This document shows positions 20,846 to 32,800 of a stretch of 64,000 bases of DNA, one piece after another. Within the stretch, counting starts at the first letter, position 1. Each line of letters begins with the position of its first letter. The notes under the pieces are model-generated. The model was not told the origin of the DNA, ran no database searches, and saw nothing but the letters and a program-made list of their open reading frames with translations. The translations under genes and the position numbers were made by a program. The stretch comes from Phocoena phocoena (lineage: Eukaryota > Chordata > Mammalia > Artiodactyla > Phocoenidae), in NCBI RefSeq assembly GCF_963924675.1, contig NC_089220.1, positions 84,509,168-84,573,167 on the forward strand. The letters run 5' to 3'.

Positions 20846-23800
20846 CTGGGAAGAGAAATATATAGATTATCAGGGAATCTTAAACTCTTAATCTGCTGGT
20901 TCTAGAAGCCACTTCAGACTTAAGTTAGTGATTGGGAGCTGGCAATACTGCAACACATTTCAAAAGGACATCTGTTCTATTTCTGAAAGAACTTTATACA
21001 ACAAACCTAGAGAACAATAAGGTGACAGATAAAAAGTTTCATGTGGAAAAAGACCAGCCACTGCTGAGCATCACTGCTTCTAGTCTCCATCCTTCCTAGC
21101 CCTTATCACCAGTTTGGTGATAACTCCAAAACCTGGGGAGGAAGACAAGAATAAAGGGGGATAAGAAAGTTTAAAACAGAAGCATTAATCAGGCTTTTCC
21201 CTTTATTTTCCAGTAGCAAGAATTTTTTTTTTTTCTAATTCTTTGTTCACAGTAACAAATGTCTGTCTTTAATATTCTGCTAATCACCTTCAAGAGTAGC
21301 TCTGGTTGTCAGATTTAGAACAGATGTTTGTGGTAGCTAATTTTCAATAGTTTTTTCAGCTTAGAATAGCCAAACCTAGAACCAAACTTAGTGTTACTCA
21401 GAATACAACCTGTACTCAGACTCACAAAGTTATCATGGATAAGTCTTCTGTTGAAGTAAAAAAAAAGAAAAGATATTTCTGCCATAATTTGCATAGCACA
21501 AAATCTACTTTTTATGATCCAAGATACAAGAATACACAAAATTCATCAGGAAATTTTGCTTGAACAGGTCACTCTAGAGCCCATTAATCTTATTTGGGTG
21601 CTCTTGGACACAGTGAATCATTTTTCTTAAAGATTTTTCTTCAGTCTTTAGCGTTCAACATTTTTACCGTGTGTTGGGGTACAGTTCTCTCTGCATTTAT
21701 CCTACCTGTGCTTGTTGAGCTTATAGACATGTAGATTGTCTTTCATCAGATTTGGGAAGTTTTCAACCATTATTTCCTTGAACATTTTTTCTACTTTATC
21801 TTTCCCTTTTGTACTCCCATTACCAAAGCATATTTAGGTGTGCTTGATGGTGTCCAACAGGTCTCTTAGACTCAGTTAATTTTTCTTCATTCTTTTTTTT
21901 TTCTTTCTTCTTCAGATTGCAAATCTCATCAGTCTATCTGCAAGTTCGCTGATTCTTTGCCCAATTCAGATCTGCTGTTAAGCCTCTCTGGTGAATTTTT
22001 CATTTCAGTTGTTGATTGTACTTTTGGTTTTTTTTTATTTTACTTATTTTTTTATACAGCAGGTCTTATTAGTCATCAATTTTATACACATCAGTGTATA
22101 CACTTCAATCCCAATCTCCCAATTCATCACACCACCATCATCACCCGCCGCCGCCACTTTCCCCCCTTGCTGTGCATATGTTCTCTTGTTGATTGTATTT
22201 CAACTCCAGGATTTCCATTTAGGTGTTGTTTGTTTTTTAAGCCCTTTTAAAAAAATTTATTACTATTTTTTAATCTTTGGCTGCGTTGGGTCTTCGTTGC
22301 TGTGCATGCGGGCTTTCACTAGTTGCGGTGAGCGGGGGCTACTCTTTGTTGCAGTGCGCAGGCTTCTCACTCCGGTGGTTTCTCGTTGCAGAGCATGGGC
22401 TCTAGGCACATGGGCTTCAGCAGTCGTGGCTCACGGGCTCTAGAGCACAGGCTCAATAGTTGTGGCACACGGGCTTAGTTGCTCCGCAGCATGTGGGATC
22501 TTCCTGGACCAGGGTTCAAACTCGTGTCCCCTGCATTGGCAGGCAGATTCTTAACCACTGCACCAATAGGGAAGCCCCTTTTGCAAATACTTTTAATTGC
22601 TGCTTTGAAGGCTGTGTCTGCTAAGTCCCAACATCTGGGCCTTTTCAAACAGTTTCTGATGCCTGTATTTTATCCTGTGTATGGGTCATACTTTTCTTTG
22701 TATATCTCCTAATTTTTATTGAAAACCAGACATTTTAGATAACATATTAAAGCAACTTGGGATATTAAACATCCCCCTACCTCCACCCCATGTCCTGGCT
22801 TGTAGTGGTTATTTTTTGCTTATCTGTTTAGTAGTTGGCTTGACTATTTCACTGATGTCTATTTCCTTCACAGTGTGCAGCTTCTGATGTCACTCTTCGG
22901 AGGACACAGCCTTGGAAATGTGCAGTCACCCTGGGATGACAGTGGATTTAGCAGGGCCTTCTTTGACTCTTTTTCCCTGAGCTCTGTGTAAACTGGATGC
23001 CTTTGTTGATAATCACACCCAGCTATTAGCCTTCACTAATTTCTGGCTGACTGCTCTGTTTTGACAGTGCCCTGGGACATAAATTGCTCCACAGTCTAAT
23101 CCAATTAAAATCAGACCCATTTATACAGGGGTAGACTTTAAGGCCAGTCTTCTTTTGTTCCAACCCCAGGAGGGCTCTTATTTTAGCTGTCTGTTTCCCT
23201 GATTTTCTCTTATAAATTTCTAACTTGTCCATGGTTTAGCTTACTGTTTATATGGACTATTAGCTTCCTCTTAATTGCTCACCACCAAAATCTCCATTGT
23301 TTTGGGTAGAATCCTTAGACTTGAATATCCCCACACCCTGTTCCAAATAAAGTTAGTTCCCTTAGGAAAGCTTCAGAGCTCTTTTTTTTACAATCTACCT
23401 CTTAATATGGGCTCCCAAGCTGGGGTGAGGTAGTGTCTCTCAGAGTAACACCCCTGCTTTACCAGCAGGGTGCTGGGCAGAGGCAGTAGCTTCTGGTCTT
23501 CTCTGCTTGCATCTGTCAGCATGAAGCCTCTGCCCTACAAGCAATCTGGGACAAAAGTGACTGGGTTCCTAGTACTCTTAGCCTGTTGTGCCAGTGGTAG
23601 AACTTGCACACTACAAATGGCTGTTCTTGCCTAGAATAAGGCTTCTGATGAGAAATGCTGGTAGCCTGCCCCTCCTGGGAAGATACCACAGCCCTAAACT
23701 GAGAGCTAGGGGAAAAGGACCCCTGTGCTCTTGGCTGCATTCGCCCAGATGGAGCCTCCCTCCCTCTGAGCTGGAGGGGCAAGGGAGGGAGGGAGTAGGT

Positions 23801-26800
23801 TGTGGCTCAAATGCCACAGGTTTTCACTGCTCCTACCAAGGTTTAGTAGATTTTCTTCAATAAATATCTTCATTTGCTTTAAGCCTTGAGGAAAATTTTC
23901 ACAGACTTAAGATGGCTGTTTTCTTTATAATTTTCTTTGGTTATGGCTGTTTTGTTGGGGAGGGGTCCATGCAGCTCCTCGGGCCACCATTCTAGAAGTT
24001 ATCTCCCATACAAATTATTTCTAACCACAGTATTTACTGACCCTGCTCATCAACTTAGTTGCTCAGAACAAGGGTAGGCGAACTATGGACTGCAGGATAG
24101 CCTGCTGCCCATTTGTTTTAATAATGTTTTATTGCTACAAAGCTATATCCATGTGTTTATATACCGTCTATGGCTGCTTTTGCACTACAAGAGCAGAGAT
24201 GAATAGTAGAGACTGAATGGTCTAGCTTAAGACATTTGTCATCTGGTCCTTTACAGAAAAAGTTTGCCAATTCCTGGCTTAGAACATGGTTTCATGAGCT
24301 TACTTAATTATGCAAAAAAAGAAAAAAAAAAATCACTGTTCCCCTGTCCTAAAAGTTACTTAAACTTTGAAAAGTAAATGCCCTGGTTACTAAATGTGTA
24401 ATTACCGAGGAATAAACTATTAACAGTGCTAAAAACAAAACCAACAGTAAATTCTAAGGTTGTTCTTCCCACGGTAGTAAAGTTATAGCCAAATTTCCAC
24501 TAAGAATAAGCCAGCAAGCTACTGAAACAAAGTTTCTTTCTTCAACTGGAAACCATGAAATGCTAGTAAAGCCCATTTAAGTAAGAATTCTTAGTGATGG
24601 TTTCAGCACTCTTTCTCCTCCAAGCTATCTAAGCATGAGGTGCTTGCAAAGAGGAGAGACCTATGAAGGATGATGGTGTCCATACCCAGCAGAGAGGAGG
24701 AATAGGAATGTGGAGCTCAGTAGCTCTCCACCTCCTCCTGAACCAGACTTGACAATATGGCTTTACTATTTTGCTTTGTGTTACAAATTCAATAAGGAAT
24801 GCCAAACCAGGTATAAAGAATTACTGGTGTATTCACCATTTCACTGCCCCTAAATTCACGGGTACAGATAATTAGGAATTGCCTATATTAAAGGAAACAC
24901 ACAACCATCATGAAATTTTACCTCTGCAACTTTTTCTGGTAGAGATATGTTGTGAATATCCATCTCAGATGCGTTTACTATGGCTTTTGTTTTTAAGAGG
25001 TAGCTAAATAGAAAATATAGAGAGAAAATATTAGTACCATACCACAGTTATAATTATCAAGGAACCAAACTTGCAATATCTGTCAAGCAAAGATTGCCTT
25101 ATTGCTTATTTCCATTTCAAGATTCATAATGTATTTTGTAGGAAAAATATTCTCAATTAATAAGTCATCAGAGGGACTTCCCTGGTGGCACAGTGGTTAA
25201 GAATCCGCCTGCCAATGCAAGGGAGACGGGTTCGATCCCTGGTCTGAGAAGATCCCACATGCCTCAGAGCAACTAAGCCCGTGCACCACAACTACTGAGC
25301 CTGCACTCTAGAGCCTGCGAGCCACAACTACTGAGCCCATGTGCCACAACTACTGGAGCCCATGCTCCACAACAGAGAGAAGCCATTGCAATAAGAAGAC
25401 CCCGCTGGCCGCAACTAGAGAAAGCCCGCGTGCAGCAACGAAGACCCAACGCGGCCAGAAATAATGCAAAAAAATATATAATTTTTTACATATTAAAAAA
25501 ATAATAAGTCATCAGAGAGACCCTGTGCCTCATCTCACCCCTTGCCAGCCCAGAATACATGATTTAAAATTATCCTAGGACAAACTAAAGACAAAAAACC
25601 AGGGTCATATGAATAACTGTGTTAAGTATAAGCCTCATAACTCTACCAGTAGATGGTGTAGCACAGAAGAAAAGTAACCACGATTGTGACAAATACTGTT
25701 GGTTGCCTACCCCAGAGCCATTCCTCAAGTTTTTGTTGCTAACAGAACCCAGATTTTGTTTAGGGCAGCAGTGTGTCCAGTCCTAAAAGATGAATCATAA
25801 CTGTTCTGGGCCAACTGTGGCAATCTTACTCCCTACTGTCACATATTTGCTTTCCCAGCTTAAGGCAACCACGTGACATAGTTCTGCCAATGATAAGGAA
25901 ATTTTTGCTGATAAAAAGAGACCATTCCCTGTGTTCCCACACTTAACCATATCCTTTTTCTTCCAGTTTTGGATGCTACTATTTATGGATGTAATGCTTA
26001 TACTTGCAGCATCCAAGAGGAAAAGGCCAAGAGGACCAGAGATGCTGACCCAGAGCCCTGTCATGGCTGAGCGACTAGAACAATCCTGGAGTGGCCAACT
26101 GCCCCACCCTGTACTTGTTAAAGCCACTCTTTGGTTTTCTGTAACTAGCAACCAAATTCATTCTGATACACACAGACATAGATTTATCATATTCCCAGAC
26201 TCATGCTACCTATACTTTCCCTTTTTTTTAAAAAAATTTAATTTTATTTATTGACTGACTTGGGTCTTCGTTGCTGCGTGCGGGGCTTTCTCTAGTTGTG
26301 GCAAGTGGGGACTACTCTTCATTGTGGTGCATGGGCTTCTCATTACAGTAGCTTCTCTTGTTGCGGAGCACAGGCTCTAGGTGCACCGGCTTAGTTGCTC
26401 TGCGGCATGTGGGATCTTCTCGGACCAGCGCTCAAACCTATATCGCCTACATTGGCAGGTGGATTCTTAACCACTGCGCCACCAGGGAAGTTCCCTAATT
26501 TCTACTTAATCAGAAAGAATATACTGACCTTTGAGTCCAGCTCCTCATTTTGATTAAGAAATTACTTAAAAATCTCATAATGCTTTTCAAATTTATATTA
26601 AAAATTTTTGTTACTAAAAGCTTATTTCCCTAAGCAAAAACTCAATTACAGGTTGGCTGGAATAATTACTTAAAACTGTTTCTAAAAAAGATTCGAGGTT
26701 ACGAATAGCACACATTTAGAGATACTTTTCCCTGTGTCTTTAAACTTAATTCTAAATAGAAATTATTTAAGAATGAACTAGAAATTGAAAGTAAAATATC

Positions 26801-29800
26801 AATCCATCTCAAGTACACATATCCTGTTGAAAATCAGCATCGAGGGACTTCCCTGGTGGTCCCCGGTTAAGACTCCACACTCCCAATGCAGGGGGCCCGT
26901 GGTTCAATCCCTGGTCAGGGAACTAAATCCCGCACGCCGCAACTAAAGATCCTGCATGCCACAACCATCCACACGTGTGCTGCAACTAAGACCAAGTTTA
27001 GCCAAATAAATAAATAAATGTTAAAAAAAAAAAAGAAAATTGGCATCGAAGAACAAAGTGTACCTAATGCGCACTGAACAACCTCATGGCAAAGGATGGG
27101 CTTTATTTTTAAGGTTGTTTTTACAGAGTCTTAACCACTGGACCATCAGGGAAGTCCCCTATTTATAAGTTTTTTTTAAAAAAAATATTTATGTGGCTGC
27201 GTTGGGTCTTAGTTGCGACACGTGAGCTCTTTGTTGCAGCACGCAGGCTTCTCTCTAGTTGTGGCACTTGGACTCCAGAGTGCATGGTCTCAGTAGTTGC
27301 GGCACGCAGGCTTACTTGCCCCGTGGCATGTGGGATCTTAGCTCCCTGACCAGGAATCGAACCTGCGTCCCCTGCACTGGAAGGTGGATTCTTAACCACT
27401 GGACCACCAGGTAAGTCCCCCCTATTTATAAGTTTTATTGCTCTTATTGTCCATAGCTCAGCTAGAAACACCCATCTAAGTGCATTAAATGAGGAGAATG
27501 AAACTTTCTGTTTTATGAATGGAAATTAAGCTTTGGAGTTAAGACATGGACTCAATTCTCAGCTCCTCCACATCTCCAAGCCCCAGTTTTCTTACATTAA
27601 GAACTCAGTAAGGGAAAAAAAAAAAAAAAACTCAGTGAGGTAAGCATAGTACAATACCTGACACAAACTAGGTCATCAATGGCTGTTTTTGTTTCTAATA
27701 ACCAAGAAGAGACTTTGATGGATGTTTCAGTTTGTTGCAATAACAGAAAAGCTTAAGTAAAAAGTAGAATTTATATTTAGAAAGATAAGAAATATCCAAA
27801 GTAATTCATGAGAAGGAACAAACAATAGGGAACTTTTTCTGACTTTATGAGGCCACATGGTCATTACTTTTTACTTTTCTTTGTGTATCTGCTTCATTCT
27901 TCTTTTTCTGTAGACAAAATTTCTCTGCATTTACATGCATGACATAGAAAATATCTACCCTAAACCTAGAGCTTTCACTTCCCAACTTCAGCACCAGTTC
28001 CATCTACAGATGACCAATGTCTCTGGGTCTTTATTTCAAATTCTTAGGGTAAAAAGCCTGATTGGCTTAGCTTAGGTCAGGTCTATTCCTGATCCCATCA
28101 CCTGGGGGTGGTATCACACAGGATAACAAATATGGCCACAAAGTCCCACACTATGGGAGGGAGACAGGGGCTAGGCACAAACCCCAAAAGTGTCTACTAC
28201 AGCATTATTTTGCAAAAACTTACCTTCCAAAAGTTCTTGGAATGAAAGAATATCCTCTCAGTTATTCCATGGTATGATTATTAACACATGGTATGATTAT
28301 GAGACATCCAAAATGATCATAATGTTATAAGACTATGTTTTGGTCCCATTGCCATCTTTTTTGTAAGAAACAGTACCTGGCTTTAGCATCTTCTCTGGTA
28401 CAAACATTCTGCCTTTTCTGGAAGATGTTTTAAAATTTATTTGATAAAGAATATCTAAGTCTACTTACCACACCATTTTGTCAGTGGAAAGGCAGAAGTG
28501 ACTTCTCAAGGCAGCAAGGGCAGCATGAGTAGAATACAGATGGAAACCAATGGGAATCTCACAGGAACTACAGAATAAAAGGTTGTACGTGCTGGGAGGA
28601 AAAAACAGGATTTGGGTTAAGAAAGAAAATCAGAGAACAAATACAAATCAGAGAACAAAAACAAAAACAAATACAAAATAACTCATGTTATGGACTCATT
28701 CCCTTTCTTTTCCTCAAGAAAAGTTAACTCAAGGGCTTCCCTGGTGGCGCAGTGGTTGAGAGTCCGCCTGCCAATGCAGGGGACACGGGTTCGTGCCCCG
28801 GTACGGGAAGATCCCACATGCCGTGGAGCGGCTGGGCCCGTGAGCCATGGCCGCTGAGCCTGCGCGTCCGGAGCCTGTGCTCCGCAACGGGAGAGGCCAC
28901 AACAGTAAGAGGCCCGCGTACCACAAAAAAAAAAAAAAAAAAAAAAAAAGAAAGGTTAACTCAGAGATTATAGATACCCTTGTGGATTCTGGCCACAAAA
29001 GCAATCATATAACTGTCATTTCACTGAAGTAATTTATATGTGAAAGCAGAAAAAGAGCTAACAAATCAGATTAACATTTAAACAGGGACCTCCCTGGTGG
29101 CACAGTGGTTAAGAATCCACCTGCCAATGCAGGGGACACAGGTTCGAACCCTGGTCCGGGAAGATCCCACATACCGCGGAGCAACTAAGCCCGTAAGCCA
29201 CAACTACTGAGCTTGCGTGCTGCGACTACTGAAGCCCGCGCGCCTAGAGCCTGTGCTCTGCAACAAAGAGAAGCAACCTCACTGAAAAGCCTGTGCCTAG
29301 CAGTGAAGGGTAGCCCCCGCTCGCCACAACTAGAGAAAGCCCGCGGGCAGCAATGAAGACCCAATGCAGCCATAAATAAATAAATTTATTTAAACAAAAA
29401 AACATTTAAACATATAAAACTACACATGACCATATAAATTAGCTACCATTAAGCCAATTTCCAGTTAAAGTAAAACAATCAAATCGATTAGGGCTTATTA
29501 AGCAATTTATTAATAGAATTCAAATCAGGTTTTGTTTTGTATTTGCAGATATAACAAAAAATTAAAAAATTACCCAGATAAAATGCAAAAGAAAGAAAAT
29601 AAATCATATTGTCCTAGCAAGCTATTTTATTTTCCTTTATCCTTTGAAAGATTTCTGGATGAGGAATCAGGAAACATGGATTTTAGTTCTAGTTACACCA
29701 TGTAGGTAAGTCACTTACCTTATTTGCTGGTATATAAGACAAATCCAAATATTATAAAAAATATTTAAGAAAAAATTAACTGTCTCATCATTCATGTACT

Positions 29801-32800
29801 GAAAGCAATTTAGAGTGGTTTAGTAAGGGAAAAAAATTATCTGTATAAACATACTATATGCAGTAAATGAGTACTAATAAAGTATAATAATTGCATGGCT
29901 AAAAATAGATTCATGTCAATGGACACTAAAGACCAAGCAACAAAATATAAATTTACTGGTAAATGAAGTCCCACACCACACATTCAGTATTGTATTTTTG
30001 TGACTACATTACCAAGAAGCAAGCCATGAAATAAAGTTGCATTTTTATTAATTCCTAAGTAGGAATTAATTATATCAGACAACCACAGTACCTATAGACA
30101 AATGTCTGTAGAAACTAATAAATGGCACAGAGCTGGGACTTCCCTGGTGGCGCAGTGGTTAAGAACCTGCCTGCCAATGTAGGGGACACAGGTTTGTTCC
30201 CTGGTCCGGGAAGATCCCACATGCCGCGGAGCAACTAAGCCCATGCGCCACAACTACTGAGCCTGCACTCTAGAGCCTGCAAGCTACAACTACTGAGCGC
30301 GCATGCCACAACTACTGAAGCCCGCATGCCTAGAGCCTGTGCTCTGCAACAAAGAGAAACCACCACAATGAGAAGCCCGTGCACTGCAACAAAGAGTAGC
30401 CCCTGCTCATCGCTACTAGAGAAAGCCCACACGCAGCAACCAAGACCCAATGCAGACAATAAATAAATAATTTTAAAAGTGTCTTTAAAAAAAAAATGGC
30501 ACAGAGCAAAATGTAAAGAGATCCCAAAATTATGCTTAGCATGTAACATATAACAAATATTTCATTGAATATTAGTCTGCTAATGGCCCAGGAATGAAAG
30601 TTTGCATCACACCAGGTAAAGAACTATGATCATCTGAGTGCCTGATGAAGGCAAAAGGAATACAGAATGGGTAGTGGAAGAGGGTAGTTATAAATACCAG
30701 CTATGACCATGTAACCAGTTACAGGAATGTAATTGTCATGAATATCTCCTTATTTTGTTATGAATAGGTTTACATGTATATGTGTGTTTATGTTTTCTTC
30801 CCTTTCTTTTCCCTTATGTAACATAAGATGTACTGACTTTTTATTATAGTATTTAAGTATTAATTTTACATCATAGTATTTAAGCCATGAGATATCAAGG
30901 AGAAAAGTAAGTATCACTTAAGGACTTTATCTCCTTTTCTGGAGGAGGGTTTAGTGCGTTTTTAGTTGTATGCAAGATAGCTGTAACATGTTAGGAAGAA
31001 TTACAAGGAGAAAAGTAAGTATCACTTAAGGACTTTATCTCCTTTTCTGGAGGAGGGTTTAGTGCGTTTTTAGTTGTATGCAAGATAGCTGTAACATGTT
31101 AGGAAGAATTACAACCTTGTTATTGTCTTTATTTGGAGATTAAGTATGGGTTTAGGAGATGCATGTGGATGCCAGGTTAACACGTAATGATTAAATTTGT
31201 GTGTCAGCTTGACTGAGCCAAAGGGTGCCCAGTTATTTGGTCAAATGTTATTCTGAATGTGTTTATGGGGATGTTTTTGAATGAGAGTAATATTTGAATC
31301 AGTAGACTGAGTAAAGCAGTTTGCCCTCCTTATCGTGGGTGACCCTCATCTAATCAGTTGAAGACCTGAACAGAACAAAAAGGCTGGCCCTCTCATGAAA
31401 AAGGGGAACTCCTCTTGCCTGACTGCCTTGAGTTGCAACACTGATCTTTTTTCCCTGCCTTTGAACTTGAACTGAAACGTTCAGCTCTTCCTGGGTCTGA
31501 AGCCTGTTGGCTTTTGTACTGGAAGTTACACCTTTGGCTCATGGATCTCAGGCCTGTGGACTTGGACTAGAACTAAACCTCTGGCTCTCCTGTGTCTCCA
31601 GCTTATCAACCTTGTCTCTTGGGACTTCTCATCCTCCATAATCTAGTGAGCCAATTCCTGACAATAAATCTCTTCCTGCTGAGTCCCACGGCTCTCCTTA
31701 TTCCAAACACATGGAACTTTCTGTTCAGTGTTTTATAAACCATCTAGATCTGTACTGTCTATTAAGAATGCAAGCCACATAAGTAATTTTACATCTTCTA
31801 TTAGTTTAGCTTCAAAAAAAAAGTAAAAGAAACAGGTAAAATTAGTTTTAATATATTTTATGCTACCCAACATTCAAAAACATCGTCATCAAGGGAATTC
31901 CCTGAGGGTCCAGTGGTTAAGACTCAGCACTTTCACTGCCCTGGGCCTGGGTTTGATCCCTGGTCTGGGAACTAAGATTCCCACAGCTGTGCGGCATGGC
32001 CAAAAACCAAAAAAAAAAAAAAAAAAAAAAATCAGTACTTTTAAACTATTCAATGTTTTGGGCCAAGTTTTCAAAATCTGGTGTGTATTTTGCACTCACA
32101 GCATACTTCAATTCAGAATGGCCACCTTTTAAGTGCTCAATAGCCACCATGTGGCTAGTGGCTACAGTACTGGACAGCACAGTTCTATCTAGATGTGCTT
32201 CCCTCTAAGAAGATATTCAGAGAGTTTCTGCCTCTGGCCCCAAATGAACCAGTTCCAAGCAGGCCATCACTCCTTCCCTCTCTGTTTCCTTTGGGTGGGA
32301 AGAGGACACTCCTGCAAGGATAGGGAGTGTCTTTCAGTTAGGAAAGAGGAGCTGCAGAACTCTTCCTGATTACTGAGTACAGCAACTAAGAATTCCTATA
32401 CGAACTCTGTTTAACATTAAAATTGAACCAAACTGTGGTCAGAATGAATTGTCTTGCTGTTAAAACCAACACTGAAAATTGAGTAGCTTTGTACTACTGA
32501 ATTCAACTGAGTACTTTGTTGTTACTTGTAAATCACACTACAGTCAAGATGCAAAGTTTACCAGGCAATATTCAAGGAACTTTCCACCTGTGTTTTTCCC
32601 CGGGTTACAGCAGAATTAGTCCTGCCATAACTTATTACAAATTCCAGGTTAAATGAAAACTTGTAATTCCTAGTTATGTCAAAGGATTGTAGTTTATGGT
32701 AAGTGATTCTCACTATACACTTAAAGGTAATTTTCTTCTTTTTCCCCTACTAGACATAACTTTCTTAAACTCACTTCACTTGCACAACCCACTAGGGAGA

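Larger units (their letters stand above)
21640..24000. repeat. Old L1-derived block
   Basis: Phrases such as 'ttcaaccattatttccttga', 'tctggtgaatttttcatttc' and 'gaaaaccagacattttagat' belong to reversed 5' parts of old L1 elements. The block is interrupted at about 22029-22190 and 22244-22577. Its extent to the right is inferred from style rather than alignment. Confidence 0.5.
20846..24921 (-). other. OIP5 intron 4
   Basis: The left kilobase has no recognised repeat. From about 21640 to 24000 it is L1-derived sequence broken by an L1 3' piece and a long CHR SINE, followed by a hAT-type copy at 24063-24290. Confidence 0.7.
25004..28468 (-). other. OIP5 intron 3
   Basis: Contains CHR SINEs at 25174-25500, 26229-26496, 26844-27035, 27126-27158 and 27174-27419 and an MIR at 27530-27690. 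The remaining unique sequence, including 25518-26220 and 27691-28468, shows no exon or RNA that I can recognise. Confidence 0.7.
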
